This document shows, in pieces, positions 1-9,165 of a DNA stretch of 64,000 bases. The position numbers and the translations under genes are program-made. The stretch spans positions 1 to 64,000 of the forward strand of contig NZ_PPDK01000002.1 of assembly GCF_003074135.1 (NCBI RefSeq), written 5' to 3'. Below the pieces are notes generated by a model. That model did no database searches. It worked only from the letters and a program-made list of their open reading frames with translations, and had not been told where the DNA came from. The stretch comes from Euzebya tangerina (GTDB lineage Bacteria; Actinomycetota; Nitriliruptoria; Euzebyales; Euzebyaceae). How positions within the stretch are numbered: the stretch's first letter is position 1; each line of letters opens with the position of its first letter.

Positions 1-74
1 GGTCAGGTTCCCCACGGGTCGGTCAGGTTCCCCACGGGTCGGTCAGGTTCCCCACGGGTCGGTCAGGTTCCCCA
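1..74. repeat. 20-bp tandem repeat array at window edge
   Basis: The unit GGTCAGGTTCCCCACGGGTC is repeated perfectly three times from position 1, and a fourth, partial copy runs to about position 74. The array probably continues to the left of the window. The unit is not a multiple of three, so one frame reads it as a 20-residue super-repeat with no stop codon. That frame stays open into the modB reading frame downstream. I cannot tell whether the array is intergenic or coding. Confidence 0.9.
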
Positions 75-139
75 CCCCGTCGGCCACGCTCCCCGACGTC
101 GCCCGCCGGCGCGCCAGCGACGGAGCGGCCGAGACCAGC

Positions 140-907
140 GTGGTCCTCTCCGGCTTGGCCATCCTCGGCCTTGCCCTGTTCATGATCCCGCTCGTCGGCC
201 TCATCGTCGCCGCACCCCTCGAGCGCCTGCCGGACCTGCTCCGCCAGCCCCAGCTGCTGGCCGCCACCCGACTCTCCCTGGTCACCTCGACGCTGAGTCT
301 GGTCATCGCCACCGTGCTCGGCGTGCCCCTCGCCTGGCTCTTCGCCCGACGTGACTTCCCCGGCAAGGCGATCCTGCGGGCCGTGGCCGTCCTCCCCATG
401 GTCCTGCCGCCGGTCGTCGGCGGGGTCGCCCTCCTCCTCGCCTTCGGCCGCAACGGCCTGCTCGGCAGCCCACTCGAACGGGCAACGGGGGTCACCCTCC
501 CGTTCACCACGGCCGGCGCGGTCCTGGCCGCCACCTTCGTCGCGATGCCCTTCCTGGTGGTCACCGTGGAAGCCGGCCTCCGACAGGCCGACCGGCGCGT
601 CGAGCAGGCCGCCGAGACCCTCGGCGCCTCTCGTTGGACCATCTACCGACGGATCACCCTCCCGCAGATCGCACCGGCCCTCGCCGCCGGCATGGCCCTC
701 GCGTGGGCGCGCGCCCTCGGTGAGTTCGGGGCCACGATCACGTTCGCCGGCAACTTCGAGGGACGGACCCAGACGATGCCGCTGGCCGTCTTCCAGCTGC
801 TGCAGTCCGATCCGGGCGGGGCCTACCTCCTCAGCCTGGTCCTGCTCCTGGTGAGCGTGGTGGTCCTCGTGGCGATGCGAGGCCGCTATCTCGGAGGCGG
901 GCGATGA
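140..907 (+). CDS. modB: Molybdate-type ABC transporter permease
   Basis: The gene encodes a 255-aa integral membrane permease of the ModB/CysW family. It would form the channel for molybdate (or tungstate) uptake, powered by the ATPase encoded next. Hydrophobic segments run through the protein. The cytoplasmic EAA loop that docks on the ATPase lies at about residues 154-175, with EQAAETLGASRW followed by RRITLP. The GTG at 140 is the first in-frame start codon in the window. The frame has no stop back to position 2, so the true start could lie upstream, across the tandem repeats. The binding protein ModA is not in the window and may lie to the left. Sulfate or another oxyanion cannot be excluded as substrate. 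Confidence 0.85.
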   Translation: MVLSGLAILGLALFMIPLVGLIVAAPLERLPDLLRQPQLLAATRLSLVTSTLSLVIATVLGVPLAWLFARRDFPGKAILRAVAVLPMVLPPVVGGVALLLAFGRNGLLGSPLERATGVTLPFTTAGAVLAATFVAMPFLVVTVEAGLRQADRRVEQAAETLGASRWTIYRRITLPQIAPALAAGMALAWARALGEFGATITFAGNFEGRTQTMPLAVFQLLQSDPGGAYLLSLVLLLVSVVVLVAMRGRYLGGGR

Positions 908-920
908 CCGCCAGACCATC

Positions 921-975
921 TCGCACGATCGTGCAGAAGCCGGCCTATGCATCGGTTAGGCCCCGATCGTGCACC
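921..975 (+). repeat. 55-bp dispersed hairpin element, copy 1
   Basis: This 55-bp element between modB and modC begins with the palindrome GCACGATCGTGC (923-934) and ends with GGCCCCGATCGTGCACC. It aligns without gaps to the reverse complement of 46723-46777, at about 43 of 55 bases. The arms GGCCTA (942-947) and TAGGCC (957-962) can pair. The second copy has different arms that also pair. It may be a mobile or structural intergenic repeat, or a regulator of modC. Its function is unknown. Confidence 0.7.
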
Positions 976-1016
976 AATCGGACGGCGCGACGGGACCCGA
1001 CCCTCAGGCTCGCAGG

Positions 1017-2129
1017 ATGAGTGGACAGCTCCAGCTCGCCGTCACACTCCGACGCGGCGACCTCGATCTCGACATCGGCCTCCAGGTCCAGCCCGGTGAG
1101 GTCGTCGCCATCGTCGGACCCAACGGCGCCGGCAAGTCCACCCTCCTCCACCTCATCGCCGGCCTGCTGTCCCCCGATGCCGGCGCCATCCAGATCGGTG
1201 CCCGAACCCTCGTCGACACCGCCCGCGACGTCCAGCTGCCGCCCGCCGCGCGCGACATCGGCGTCGTCTTCCAGTCCTACCGGCTCTTCACCCACATGTC
1301 GGTGCTCGACAACGTCGTCTTCGGGCCACGAACAGGCCGACGCCAGACCAGGGCCGATTCGCGGCGACGGGCGCTCGAGTGGCTGGACACCTTCGGGCTG
1401 GCGGAGCAGGCCGGCAAGAAGCCGACCAGCCTCTCCGGCGGTCAGCAGCAGCGGGTGGCGGTCGCCCGGGCGCTGGCCAGTGACCCTGCCTGTCTGCTGC
1501 TGGACGAGCCCCTGGCCGCCCTGGATGCCGAGTCGAGGGCGGACGCCCGCCGGGTGCTGCGGACACACCTCGCCGCGTTCGACGGCCCGGTGCTGATGGT
1601 CACCCACGAGCCGCTGGAGGCGCTGGCCCTCGCCGACCAGATCGTCGTGCTCGAGGAGGGCCGGGTCACGCAGACGGGCAGCCCCGCTGACGTGGCCCGA
1701 CGGCCGCGCTCGGAGTGGATCGCCCAACTGGTCGGGCTCAACCTGTTCCGCGGGCACCGGACTGGATCGCAGGTCGACCTCGCCGACGGCGGCACCATCC
1801 ACGTGCCCGGCCCCAACACCGGCCTGGCGGGGCGGACCGACCGCGAGGCCCCGCGGGATGCGACGGGGGAGGAGAGCGTCCTGGCCGCGGTGCACCCCCG
1901 GTCGGTGTCCCTGCATCGCGCCGAGCCGGCCGGCTCGCCGCGCAACATCTGGCGGGGTCACCTGGGCCAGGTCGAGTTTGCCGGAGACCGCGTCCGCGTG
2001 GAGGTGGAGGGGACGCCGCCCATCGTTGCGGAGGTCACCGCACAGGCCGTTGCTGACCTCGACCTGGCCGGCGGCGGAGCGGTCTGGGTGTCGTTCAAGG
2101 CCTCCGAAGTCGCCGTGTACCGAGCGTGA
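1017..2129 (+). CDS. modC: Molybdate-type ABC transporter ATP-binding protein
   Basis: The gene encodes a 370-aa ABC ATPase that would energise the ModB permease. Walker A (GPNGAGKST) is near residues 34-42, the signature LSGGQQQRVA near 139-148, and Walker B CLLLDEPLAALD follows directly. After the nucleotide-binding domain, about 90 C-terminal residues look like the TOBE/MOP oxyanion-sensing domain found in ModC. I chose the ATG at 1017. A GTG at 969 would also be in frame, but it falls inside the dispersed 55-bp repeat and would add 16 residues with no ABC similarity. The gene follows modB after about 110 bp, which are occupied mainly by that repeat. Confidence 0.88.
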   Translation: MSGQLQLAVTLRRGDLDLDIGLQVQPGEVVAIVGPNGAGKSTLLHLIAGLLSPDAGAIQIGARTLVDTARDVQLPPAARDIGVVFQSYRLFTHMSVLDNVVFGPRTGRRQTRADSRRRALEWLDTFGLAEQAGKKPTSLSGGQQQRVAVARALASDPACLLLDEPLAALDAESRADARRVLRTHLAAFDGPVLMVTHEPLEALALADQIVVLEEGRVTQTGSPADVARRPRSEWIAQLVGLNLFRGHRTGSQVDLADGGTIHVPGPNTGLAGRTDREAPRDATGEESVLAAVHPRSVSLHRAEPAGSPRNIWRGHLGQVEFAGDRVRVEVEGTPPIVAEVTAQAVADLDLAGGGAVWVSFKASEVAVYRA

Positions 2130-2175
2130 CCGTCAACACAGAGCAAACAGGCCCACCCGGTCGGCGTGGAGACCA

Positions 2176-2205
2176 TTGACGGGCACGCTCGGCCTGTCCT
2201 ACCGT
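2176..2205 (+). promoter_or_regulatory. Predicted sigma-70-like promoter for first beta-helix gene
   Basis: TTGACG (2176-2181) and TACCGT (2200-2205) are separated by 18 bp, about 70 bp upstream of the ATG at 2276. The paralogous gene downstream has the same arrangement (TTGACG, 18 bp, TACGCT), which supports the assignment. The -10 match is weak. Confidence 0.4.
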
Positions 2206-2275
2206 CAAGCTCAACGGGCGCCCGACATGAGGGTTGGGGCCGCTGCATCCGCTCCGAAGAAGGATTGAGGGTCCT

Positions 2276-5200
2276 ATGAGCATCTCGTGCCCAGGCCGCG
2301 TTCTCTCGACCGTCGCACTGGCACTGGTGCTGGCAGCGGCGACCCTGCTGGCGGTGCCCCCACCGGCGTCGGCCCAGCCCGAGGTCGCCCCTACCCTGTA
2401 CGTCAACAGCCAGGCCGATGGCGGGGCCATGCCGCGCGCGGCCGGTGTGCTGGACCCGGCAGCCTGCGAGAGCGAGGACGGCAGCGAGGGGGAGTGCACC
2501 CTCCGCAACGCAGTGGTGCTGGCCAACCTGGCCCCCGACCTGCAGACGATCGAGTTCCTCGACGGCGTGACCGACGTCGTCCTCACCATCCCGCCATCCG
2601 GGGACCCCGCTGACGCGTCGACCGGTTCCCTGGACGTGCTGGAGGACCTCGTCATCAACGGGGCCGGCGTGACGGTTCGACTCCTCGGGTCCCCGGCCCG
2701 GTTCACCGGCGGTCCCGGTGATCCCTGCCCGGTTGCGTTCTCCGGCTTCAGCGAATCCGAGGGTGGCATCTTCACGGTCGGGGCGGACCCGTGCGACGAG
2801 ACGGCCTTCACCGGAGGTGCAGGCATCACCCTCACCGTCAACGGGCTGACGGTTCGCGACGGCAACGCTGGCGCCGGCGGCGGATACCTGGTCTGGTCCC
2901 CCAACGAGCTCGTGCTGGACCAGCGCGCCAGGGTGCTGGACAACGCGGCCGACCTCGGTGGTGGCGTGTTCCTCGAGGGCATGGCAACCCTCCGCACCCG
3001 CGGCGACGTGCTGTTCGAGGACAACCTGGCGGATGGCGGCGGCGCCATCGGGGGCAGCAGCGGTGCCGTCGTCGATGTGCAGGACACCGACGTCCGCGGG
3101 AACGTGGCGTTCATCAGCGGGGGTGGGATGCTGGTCGACGGGGAGGTGACGCTTGCGCGCAGCCAGGTCGTAGCCAACATCGTTGCCCGGCCCGGGGAGG
3201 ACAAGCCCCGCTTCCTGGGCGGTGGTTTCCTCGACGGTGGCGGTGGCATCACCGTCGCCCCCCTCACCAGCGAGCCGGCGAGCCCGCGCAGCCTGCAGGT
3301 CATCGACTCGCTGATCGGCGGGAACTCGGCGGTCTCCCAGTTCGGCGGTGGGGTGCTCGCCGTGTCATTGACCGCTCTGGAGGTGACGGGAAGCAGCATC
3401 AGCGGCAACGGTGTCGCGCCAGCAGGAGGTACGGGGCCCTCGCCCACCACGCAGACCGCACCGCTCTTCGGCGGGGGCGTGGCGGCGTTCAGCTCACCCA
3501 CCACGATCGAGTCGTCGACCATCGCCGACAACGAGGCCACCTTTCTGGCCGGTGGCGTCGGTGGATTCCAGATCCCGACTGGTCCCATCGAGCCGGGTGA
3601 GGTGCCGAGGATGGACGTGAGCGTCCGCGACACCACCATCGCGGGCAATACGCTGGTGGAGCCGCCCGCTGACACCGGTCCTGAGTTCCTCGGCGAGGCA
3701 CCCCCGACGTCCGGCGGTGGTCTGTCGCTGGTGGCCGACGCAGGACAGGTCTTCGCCACGATCATCAACTCCACGCTGGACCGCAACGTCGCCCCCACCG
3801 GCGCGGCCATCGCCGCCGTCGCGCAACAGCGGTCTCCTCGCCCGGAACTGCGGTCCCTCGGCGGTGAGGATCCGCCCCCGAGCGAGGTGTCAGTGGCGCT
3901 GTTCCACACCACCATCGTCGACAACACCATTCTCGAGCTGACTGCGCCGCCACCGGACGCACCCCCCTCGAGCCACGCCCTCTATGGCGCCGGAAACACG
4001 GAGTTCCGACCCTGGAACACACTGATCCAAGGGGAAGGACTGGCGTGTGCGCTGCCGTCCGGCGACGATCCCGAGAGCAGCGATCCGGCGATCCGAAGCT
4101 TCGGCGGCAACAGCGCGAACGACGACTCCTGCGAACTGACCAACACCGGGGACGTCCAATCCCAGACCGACGACCCGCTGCTGCAGGACGACGGCCCGCC
4201 ACCGGTCCGGCCGTTGCCGGAGGGACACTCCGCGATCGACGCCGGCATCTCTAGCCCGGTCGCCCCCACGGGCACCGCTGCCTTCGCCGGAGAGATCAGC
4301 TGCGAGGGGCTGGCCGACCAGGTGGGCACCCTCCGGCCGATCGGTGAGGGCTGCGACCGCGGCGCGGTGGAGTACGACCCCGACCCGGATCCCGACCCCG
4401 ACCCGGATCCTGATCCGCCGCCGATGCCGGGCGACCCGAACCGGCCAGACCGGGTTGGCGGTCCGACCCGCCTCGAGACGGCCGTCCTGGGCTCGCAGGC
4501 ACTGTTCCTGGATTCCTCGGTCGACACGGTGGTCCTGGCCCGCTCGGATCTGTTCCCCGACGCGCAGGCTGGTGCGCCCCTGGCCGTCGAGCGCGGTGCT
4601 CCGCTGCTGTTGACCCAGCCGGACGTGCTGTCGACACCGACGGAGGCGGAGATCCGCCGGGTCCTGCAGGCCGCTGGGAACGTGGTGCTGCTCGGTGGTG
4701 AGGTCGCGATCAACCAGGTGGTGGCCGACCGGCTCTCCCAGCTCGGGTACACCACCACCCGGTACGGCGGGCTGAACCGCTTCGGCACGGCCGTGGCGAT
4801 TGCCGAGCAGGGGCTCGGCTCACCGGACGGCGTGCTGCTGGCCGATGGCGGAGACTTTCATCCCTCGATCGTGGCCGGTGCGGCCGCGGTCGTGGCCGGA
4901 GACAGCACGATCGGAGCGTCGGGCGGGCAGGTCGACACGGCGGTCCTGCTCACCTCCGGCGGGGACATGGCACCCGAGACTGCGGCCTATCTGACGGCCG
5001 CCTCGCCGTCAGTGACCACGATCGGGGCGGCGGCCCGGACGGCGATGCCGACGGCACCGAACGTCGGTGGCGACGCCGCCGATGATCCGGCGTTGTCGGT
5101 GGAGGTGGCCGAGTCGTTCTTCACGGCACCACGGGCCTTCGGCGTGGCCACCACGGCGGCATTCGCGGACGCGCTGAGTGGCTCCTCCATCGTTGGCTCT

Positions 5201-5377
5201 CCCCGCTACGGACCAGGCCCGATGTTGTTCAGCCAGCCCGACGGTCTGCCAGCGGTCGTCACCGCCTACATCACCTCGGTTGCCGACGGCGTCGAGCGCT
5301 CGCTGCTCCTCGGTGGAACGGCGGCGCTGACCGAGGATGTGGCGGATCAGGTCGAGGCGGCACTGACCGCCCCCTGA
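2276..5377 (+). CDS. Secreted beta-helix protein with C-terminal CWB2 repeats (paralog A)
   Basis: This 1033-aa exported surface protein starts at the ATG at 2276, which is preceded by GGATTGAGGG. The longer frame from 2234 lacks a signal peptide at its start. The N-terminus has a Sec signal that ends around ASA-QP. Residues of about 60-650 are Gly/Asn-rich and repeat in the manner of right-handed parallel beta-helices. Near their start is CTLRNAV, resembling the CSLREA motif of such proteins. An Asp-Pro repeat linker lies at about 700-720. Three CWB2 units follow to the C-terminus, with VGGPTRLETAV and RYGGLNRFGTAVAIA as typical signatures. In Gram-positive bacteria CWB2 repeats hold proteins non-covalently to wall polymers. 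No catalytic residues are evident, so an adhesive or structural role is inferred. Confidence 0.85.
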   Translation: MSISCPGRVLSTVALALVLAAATLLAVPPPASAQPEVAPTLYVNSQADGGAMPRAAGVLDPAACESEDGSEGECTLRNAVVLANLAPDLQTIEFLDGVTDVVLTIPPSGDPADASTGSLDVLEDLVINGAGVTVRLLGSPARFTGGPGDPCPVAFSGFSESEGGIFTVGADPCDETAFTGGAGITLTVNGLTVRDGNAGAGGGYLVWSPNELVLDQRARVLDNAADLGGGVFLEGMATLRTRGDVLFEDNLADGGGAIGGSSGAVVDVQDTDVRGNVAFISGGGMLVDGEVTLARSQVVANIVARPGEDKPRFLGGGFLDGGGGITVAPLTSEPASPRSLQVIDSLIGGNSAVSQFGGGVLAVSLTALEVTGSSISGNGVAPAGGTGPSPTTQTAPLFGGGVAAFSSPTTIESSTIADNEATFLAGGVGGFQIPTGPIEPGEVPRMDVSVRDTTIAGNTLVEPPADTGPEFLGEAPPTSGGGLSLVADAGQVFATIINSTLDRNVAPTGAAIAAVAQQRSPRPELRSLGGEDPPPSEVSVALFHTTIVDNTILELTAPPPDAPPSSHALYGAGNTEFRPWNTLIQGEGLACALPSGDDPESSDPAIRSFGGNSANDDSCELTNTGDVQSQTDDPLLQDDGPPPVRPLPEGHSAIDAGISSPVAPTGTAAFAGEISCEGLADQVGTLRPIGEGCDRGAVEYDPDPDPDPDPDPDPPPMPGDPNRPDRVGGPTRLETAVLGSQALFLDSSVDTVVLARSDLFPDAQAGAPLAVERGAPLLLTQPDVLSTPTEAEIRRVLQAAGNVVLLGGEVAINQVVADRLSQLGYTTTRYGGLNRFGTAVAIAEQGLGSPDGVLLADGGDFHPSIVAGAAAVVAGDSTIGASGGQVDTAVLLTSGGDMAPETAAYLTAASPSVTTIGAAARTAMPTAPNVGGDAADDPALSVEVAESFFTAPRAFGVATTAAFADALSGSSIVGSPRYGPGPMLFSQPDGLPAVVTAYITSVADGVERSLLLGGTAALTEDVADQVEAALTAP

Positions 5378-5390
5378 CGATGTGAAGCCT

Positions 5391-5429
5391 GTCCGTGTCC
5401 GGCCGCTCCCTCAACGGCCGGGCACGGAC
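5391..5429 (+). terminator. Hairpin terminator after paralog A
   Basis: GTCCGTGTCCGGCCG (5391-5405) can pair with CGGCCGGGCACGGAC (5415-5429) around a short loop. The stem has 15 pairs with one G-T wobble. It starts 14 bp after the stop codon. There is no T-run, as is common for high-GC hosts. Confidence 0.65.
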
Positions 5430-5494
5430 ACCCCTCAACAGGCAGGATGCACCATCACCGTGTGTCACACGAGCTGAGCAGCGTCCGGAGCTGT

Positions 5495-5524
5495 TTGACG
5501 CAGAGTGAGATCCGTGAGTACGCT
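5495..5524 (+). promoter_or_regulatory. Predicted promoter for second beta-helix gene
   Basis: TTGACG (5495-5500) and TACGCT (5519-5524) are 18 bp apart, about 216 bp upstream of the ATG at 5741. The gap 5378-5740 (363 bp) otherwise holds only the terminator hairpin and a long untranslated leader. I see no convincing gene in it. Confidence 0.4.
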
Positions 5525-5740
5525 ATCGGCACTCCGGTCACGGAGCTGCATCGGTAAGGAACTTGAGGGATTTGAGGGATCACACGCGCGACGTCCGAGG
5601 GGGATGCCCTGATGGCGTGCCCGCGCCGCCGTGTGGGACAGCCGATGAGGTCATGTCCGACCGCGACCCGGACCATCACGCAGCCTCCGCGACCGCCTCC
5701 ACGCAGTCCCACGCCTGACAACACAACAAGGAGCCAGTCC

Positions 5741-8700
5741 ATGTATGTCCTCCCCAGACGGGTGGCGCTCGTCGCCGTCCTCGCTCTGATCGCCGGGTTG
5801 CTGGCGTTCGCGGCAGCACCTGCTGCGGCTGGTGTGCCCGGCGTGTACTACGTCAGCCTCGACGACGACAGCTTCAACGACGGGCCGACGCAGGCCGCGA
5901 ACTGCACGGACACCGACCCGAGTACGGATTGCTCGATTCGTGACGCGGTCCATCTGGCGAACGGGACCCCGAGCTCCGACGGCGCCGACGAGATCAACTT
6001 CCTCGACGGCGTGTCGCTGATCACGATCGACGCCGAGCCGTTCGACACCCAGAGCTTCCCCGACGCGAGCCGGACATCCCTGGACGTGCTGACCGACACC
6101 GTCATCAACGGTGACGGCGTGACCATCCAGGCCGGCAGCAATGGCATCCCGGACAACTTCACCGGCCTCGGCGGCCCATGTGGCGTGTTCACCGGCATCA
6201 ACGGCATCGGCTTCTACGAGGAGGGCGGCGTGTTCACGGTTGGCGAGGGCTTCGTCAACTGCTTCAACAGCCCCGAACTCAACGGCAACGGCGAGGCTCT
6301 GCCCGCGACGCTGACCGTGAACGGTTTGACCGTCAGCGGTGGCTTGCGTGACTTTGGCGGCGGCTACCTGGTCCACGAGGGCAGCAGTCTGGTCCTGGAC
6401 CAGGGGGCGGTGGTGACCCAGAACCTGGCGGAGACCGCTGGCGGTGGCGTGTTCCTCCGCGAGCTGGCGACCCTCACCGCGACCGGTGGGTCGGAGATCA
6501 CTGAAAACCAGGCCGGCCTGATCCGCGAGCGCCGCGAATTCGCTGGCACCTCCGGCTTCGGTACCGGCGGCGGCGTCGGAGGCGACCGTGGAAGCCTCAT
6601 CGACCTCGACGACGCGTCGGTGTCGACCAACACGGCGTTCCGGACCGGCGGAGGCATCGCCACCAACAGCGACCTGACTGCCACGGACAGCACGATCGAC
6701 GGGAACACGGCAGGATCCTCCGAGTTCTTCCTCGGACGGATCCCCTTCAACACCGGTGCCGCTGACTTCGACGGGATCGGCGGCAGCGGCGGCGGCGGTA
6801 TTGCTGCCGGTCCGATCTTCTTCCCGACACCAGGTGACGAGTTCGCCGGTGGCCCCGAAGAACCAGAAGCGTTAGTGATCGTCGAGAGCTCGTCGGTGTC
6901 GAACAACACGGTGGCCGGCTTCGGCACCGGCGGCGGCATCGACGTGTTCTTCGGTGAGGAGTTGCGCGTCATCGACTCGACTGTCGCGGGCAACGTGCCA
7001 GCTGAGTTCGACGAGCCCGAACCACGCTTCGACGGGTTCCCGGGCAACGCGATCCTCAGCGGCGGCGGGATCGCAGCGATCAACACCCCGATGTTGCTGT
7101 CCAACTCTGACGTGACCGCCAACGAGGCGGCGCAGGGCGGCGCCGGGATATCGCTGCTGCAGTTCCCGGAACGACGGATGGAGGAGCCGGAACCCCTGCA
7201 GGCCGTGATCGAGAACAGCACGGTGCAGGACAACAGCCTGACGGGCTTCGACTTCTCACCGATCCCGGGGGCGGCCGGCGTGTTCGCCGGGGGCGGACCG
7301 GGTCCCCGCGTGGGGGCGGGACTCTACGTGAGCGGCGGTTTCGACTCGGACTTCGACGGCGAGCCCATCCCGCAGCCTGATCCAGCGCCCTACGAGGTCG
7401 GCATCTACAACTCGACCTTCGACGGCAACGTCGGCGAGTTCGGCGCGGCGATCGCCGCGTGTGACCTCAGCTTCGACTGCGTCGGCAGCGGCTTCTTCGG
7501 GCTCGAGGGCCCCGACCCTGCCCGGTCGCTGGTCCGCTTGGCGATCGGCCACGTGACCATCGTCGACAACGAGACCAACTCCCTGGAGCCCACAGTCGAG
7601 CTCCTGGGGGAGGTTGACGAGAGCGAAGGCGTGGCTCACGGCATCTTCACCGAGGGCACACCTGAGGTGAGCGTGTGGAACACCCTGATCCAGTCCGAGG
7701 ACGACTCGTTGGCCTGCTCCGGCGTCCAGTTCCCGCAGGACAAGCAGGGCGGCGTCGAGTTCATCACCTCGGCAGTCAGCTGGGGTGGGAACTCTGCGGG
7801 TGATGAGTCCTGTGGGTTCACCACCACCGGTGATGCTGAGAACCAGGTCGACGACGCTCTGCTCCCCAACCCGGCGGCGGATGTACCGGTTCGGCCGCTG
7901 CCCGAGGGTCACTCCGCGATCGACACGGGGATCGATGTTCCGGTGGCGCCGGATGCCGACGCCCAGTCGGCGCTGGCCGAGCTGGACTGCACGGTGGGCT
8001 TCCCGGATCAGGTCGGGACGGTGCGGCCGCAGTTGGAGGCGTGTGATCGGGGTGCGGTGGAGTTCACCGTTGAGCCGGTTGATCCGGTCGATCCGACCGA
8101 TCCGCCCAACCCGGGCCCGGGTGATCCGGACATGCCCGATCGTGTGGGTGGTCCGACCCGTCTGGAGACCGCGGTGCTGGGCTCCCAGTCGGCCTTCCCC
8201 GACTCCTCGACCGACACAGTCGTGTTGGCCCGGTCGGATCTGTTCCCCGATGCCCAGGCTGGTGCACCGCTGGCGGTGGAGCTGGATGCGCCCTTGCTGT
8301 TGACCCAGCCCAACGTGTTGTCGACGCCGACGCAGGCTGAGATCGAGCGCGTGACCGGCGGGGCCGGGACGGTGGTGCTGCTGGGTGGTGTGGATGCCAT
8401 CGAGCCGCAGGTTGATGACCGGCTCAAGGAGCTGGGTTATGACACGGTCCGCTACGGCGGTGAGAACCGGTTCGGCACGGCGGTGGCGATTGCTACCGAT
8501 GGGTTGGCCAGTCCGGACAACGTGTTGTTGGCTGATGGTGGGGACTTCCACCCCTCGATCCTGGCTGGTGCGGCGGCGGTGGTTGCTGGTGACAGCGACT
8601 TCGCCCAGGACGGCGGCCAGGTCGATGCGGCGGTGCTGTTGACCTCCGGCAGTGATGTGGCGCCAGAGACCGCGGCGTATCTGGAGGCGATGGTGACCGA

Positions 8701-9076
8701 CACCTCGTCGGTGACCACGATTGGTGCGGCTGCGGCCGCGGCCTACCCCCAGGCGGAGAGCGTGGGCGCCGACGCGGCGGATGATCCGACGTTGTCGGTG
8801 ATCGTGGCCGAGACGTTCTTCGAGGGTCCGGTGGCGGTTGGTATTGCCACCACGGTGGACTTTGCGGATGCGTTGTCGGGCTCGTCGGTGGTCGGCAACC
8901 CGCGGCTGGGTCCGGGGCCGATGCTGTTCAGCACCCCTGACGGGTTGCCTGGTGTGGTCGGCCGCTATCTGGAGGCCAACACCGGCACGATCGAGCGGAC
9001 GTTGTTGTTGGGTGGTGAGTTGGCGTTGTCGGCCCAGGTCGAGGACGACATCGAAGCCGCCCTCGGCGGCGGCTGA
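5741..9076 (+). CDS. Secreted beta-helix protein with C-terminal CWB2 repeats (paralog B)
   Basis: This 1111-aa protein is a tandem paralog of the preceding gene with the same architecture. It has a signal peptide ending near AAA-GVP, a CSIRDAV motif, a Gly/Asn-rich beta-helix region to about residue 770, a VDPVDPTDPPNP linker and three CWB2 units from about 800 to the end. The start at 5741 is well supported, with AAGGAG at 5728-5733 and 7 bp spacing. The longer frame from 5612 adds a Pro/Arg-rich segment with no export signal. The CWB2 part is much more alike between paralogs than the beta-helix part. This suggests a conserved anchor with a diversifying exposed domain. Wall attachment is known for the family, but a specific ligand is not visible. 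Confidence 0.85.
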   Translation: MYVLPRRVALVAVLALIAGLLAFAAAPAAAGVPGVYYVSLDDDSFNDGPTQAANCTDTDPSTDCSIRDAVHLANGTPSSDGADEINFLDGVSLITIDAEPFDTQSFPDASRTSLDVLTDTVINGDGVTIQAGSNGIPDNFTGLGGPCGVFTGINGIGFYEEGGVFTVGEGFVNCFNSPELNGNGEALPATLTVNGLTVSGGLRDFGGGYLVHEGSSLVLDQGAVVTQNLAETAGGGVFLRELATLTATGGSEITENQAGLIRERREFAGTSGFGTGGGVGGDRGSLIDLDDASVSTNTAFRTGGGIATNSDLTATDSTIDGNTAGSSEFFLGRIPFNTGAADFDGIGGSGGGGIAAGPIFFPTPGDEFAGGPEEPEALVIVESSSVSNNTVAGFGTGGGIDVFFGEELRVIDSTVAGNVPAEFDEPEPRFDGFPGNAILSGGGIAAINTPMLLSNSDVTANEAAQGGAGISLLQFPERRMEEPEPLQAVIENSTVQDNSLTGFDFSPIPGAAGVFAGGGPGPRVGAGLYVSGGFDSDFDGEPIPQPDPAPYEVGIYNSTFDGNVGEFGAAIAACDLSFDCVGSGFFGLEGPDPARSLVRLAIGHVTIVDNETNSLEPTVELLGEVDESEGVAHGIFTEGTPEVSVWNTLIQSEDDSLACSGVQFPQDKQGGVEFITSAVSWGGNSAGDESCGFTTTGDAENQVDDALLPNPAADVPVRPLPEGHSAIDTGIDVPVAPDADAQSALAELDCTVGFPDQVGTVRPQLEACDRGAVEFTVEPVDPVDPTDPPNPGPGDPDMPDRVGGPTRLETAVLGSQSAFPDSSTDTVVLARSDLFPDAQAGAPLAVELDAPLLLTQPNVLSTPTQAEIERVTGGAGTVVLLGGVDAIEPQVDDRLKELGYDTVRYGGENRFGTAVAIATDGLASPDNVLLADGGDFHPSILAGAAAVVAGDSDFAQDGGQVDAAVLLTSGSDVAPETAAYLEAMVTDTSSVTTIGAAAAAAYPQAESVGADAADDPTLSVIVAETFFEGPVAVGIATTVDFADALSGSSVVGNPRLGPGPMLFSTPDGLPGVVGRYLEANTGTIERTLLLGGELALSAQVEDDIEAALGGG

Positions 9077-9129
9077 GTCCAGGTCAGGCCCACATCCGGC
9101 CGTGACACCAGCAGCTAGGCTGTGACCTT

Positions 9130-9165
9130 CGACGGGCCGTCCCTTCCACCGGGGGCGGCCCGTCG
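9130..9165 (+). terminator. Hairpin terminator after paralog B
   Basis: CGACGGGCCG (9130-9139) and CGGCCCGTCG (9156-9165) form a perfect 10-bp stem with a 16-nt loop, 54 bp after the paralog B stop codon. The rest of the gap up to 9371 must hold the promoter of the leu operon. TTGCAC near 9286 followed 17 bp later by TTACAC is a weak candidate. Confidence 0.6.

Noticed and set aside
1-74. CRISPR array at the window start
   Set aside because: The units are directly adjacent, with no spacers of unique sequence.
969-1016. GTG 969 as the modC start
   Set aside because: It lies within the dispersed repeat and adds residues with no ABC-ATPase match. ATG 1017 gives the usual N-terminus.
5612-5740. 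Longer start for the second beta-helix gene
   Set aside because: The added segment is Pro/Arg-rich and not a signal peptide. ATG 5741 has an ideal AAGGAG.
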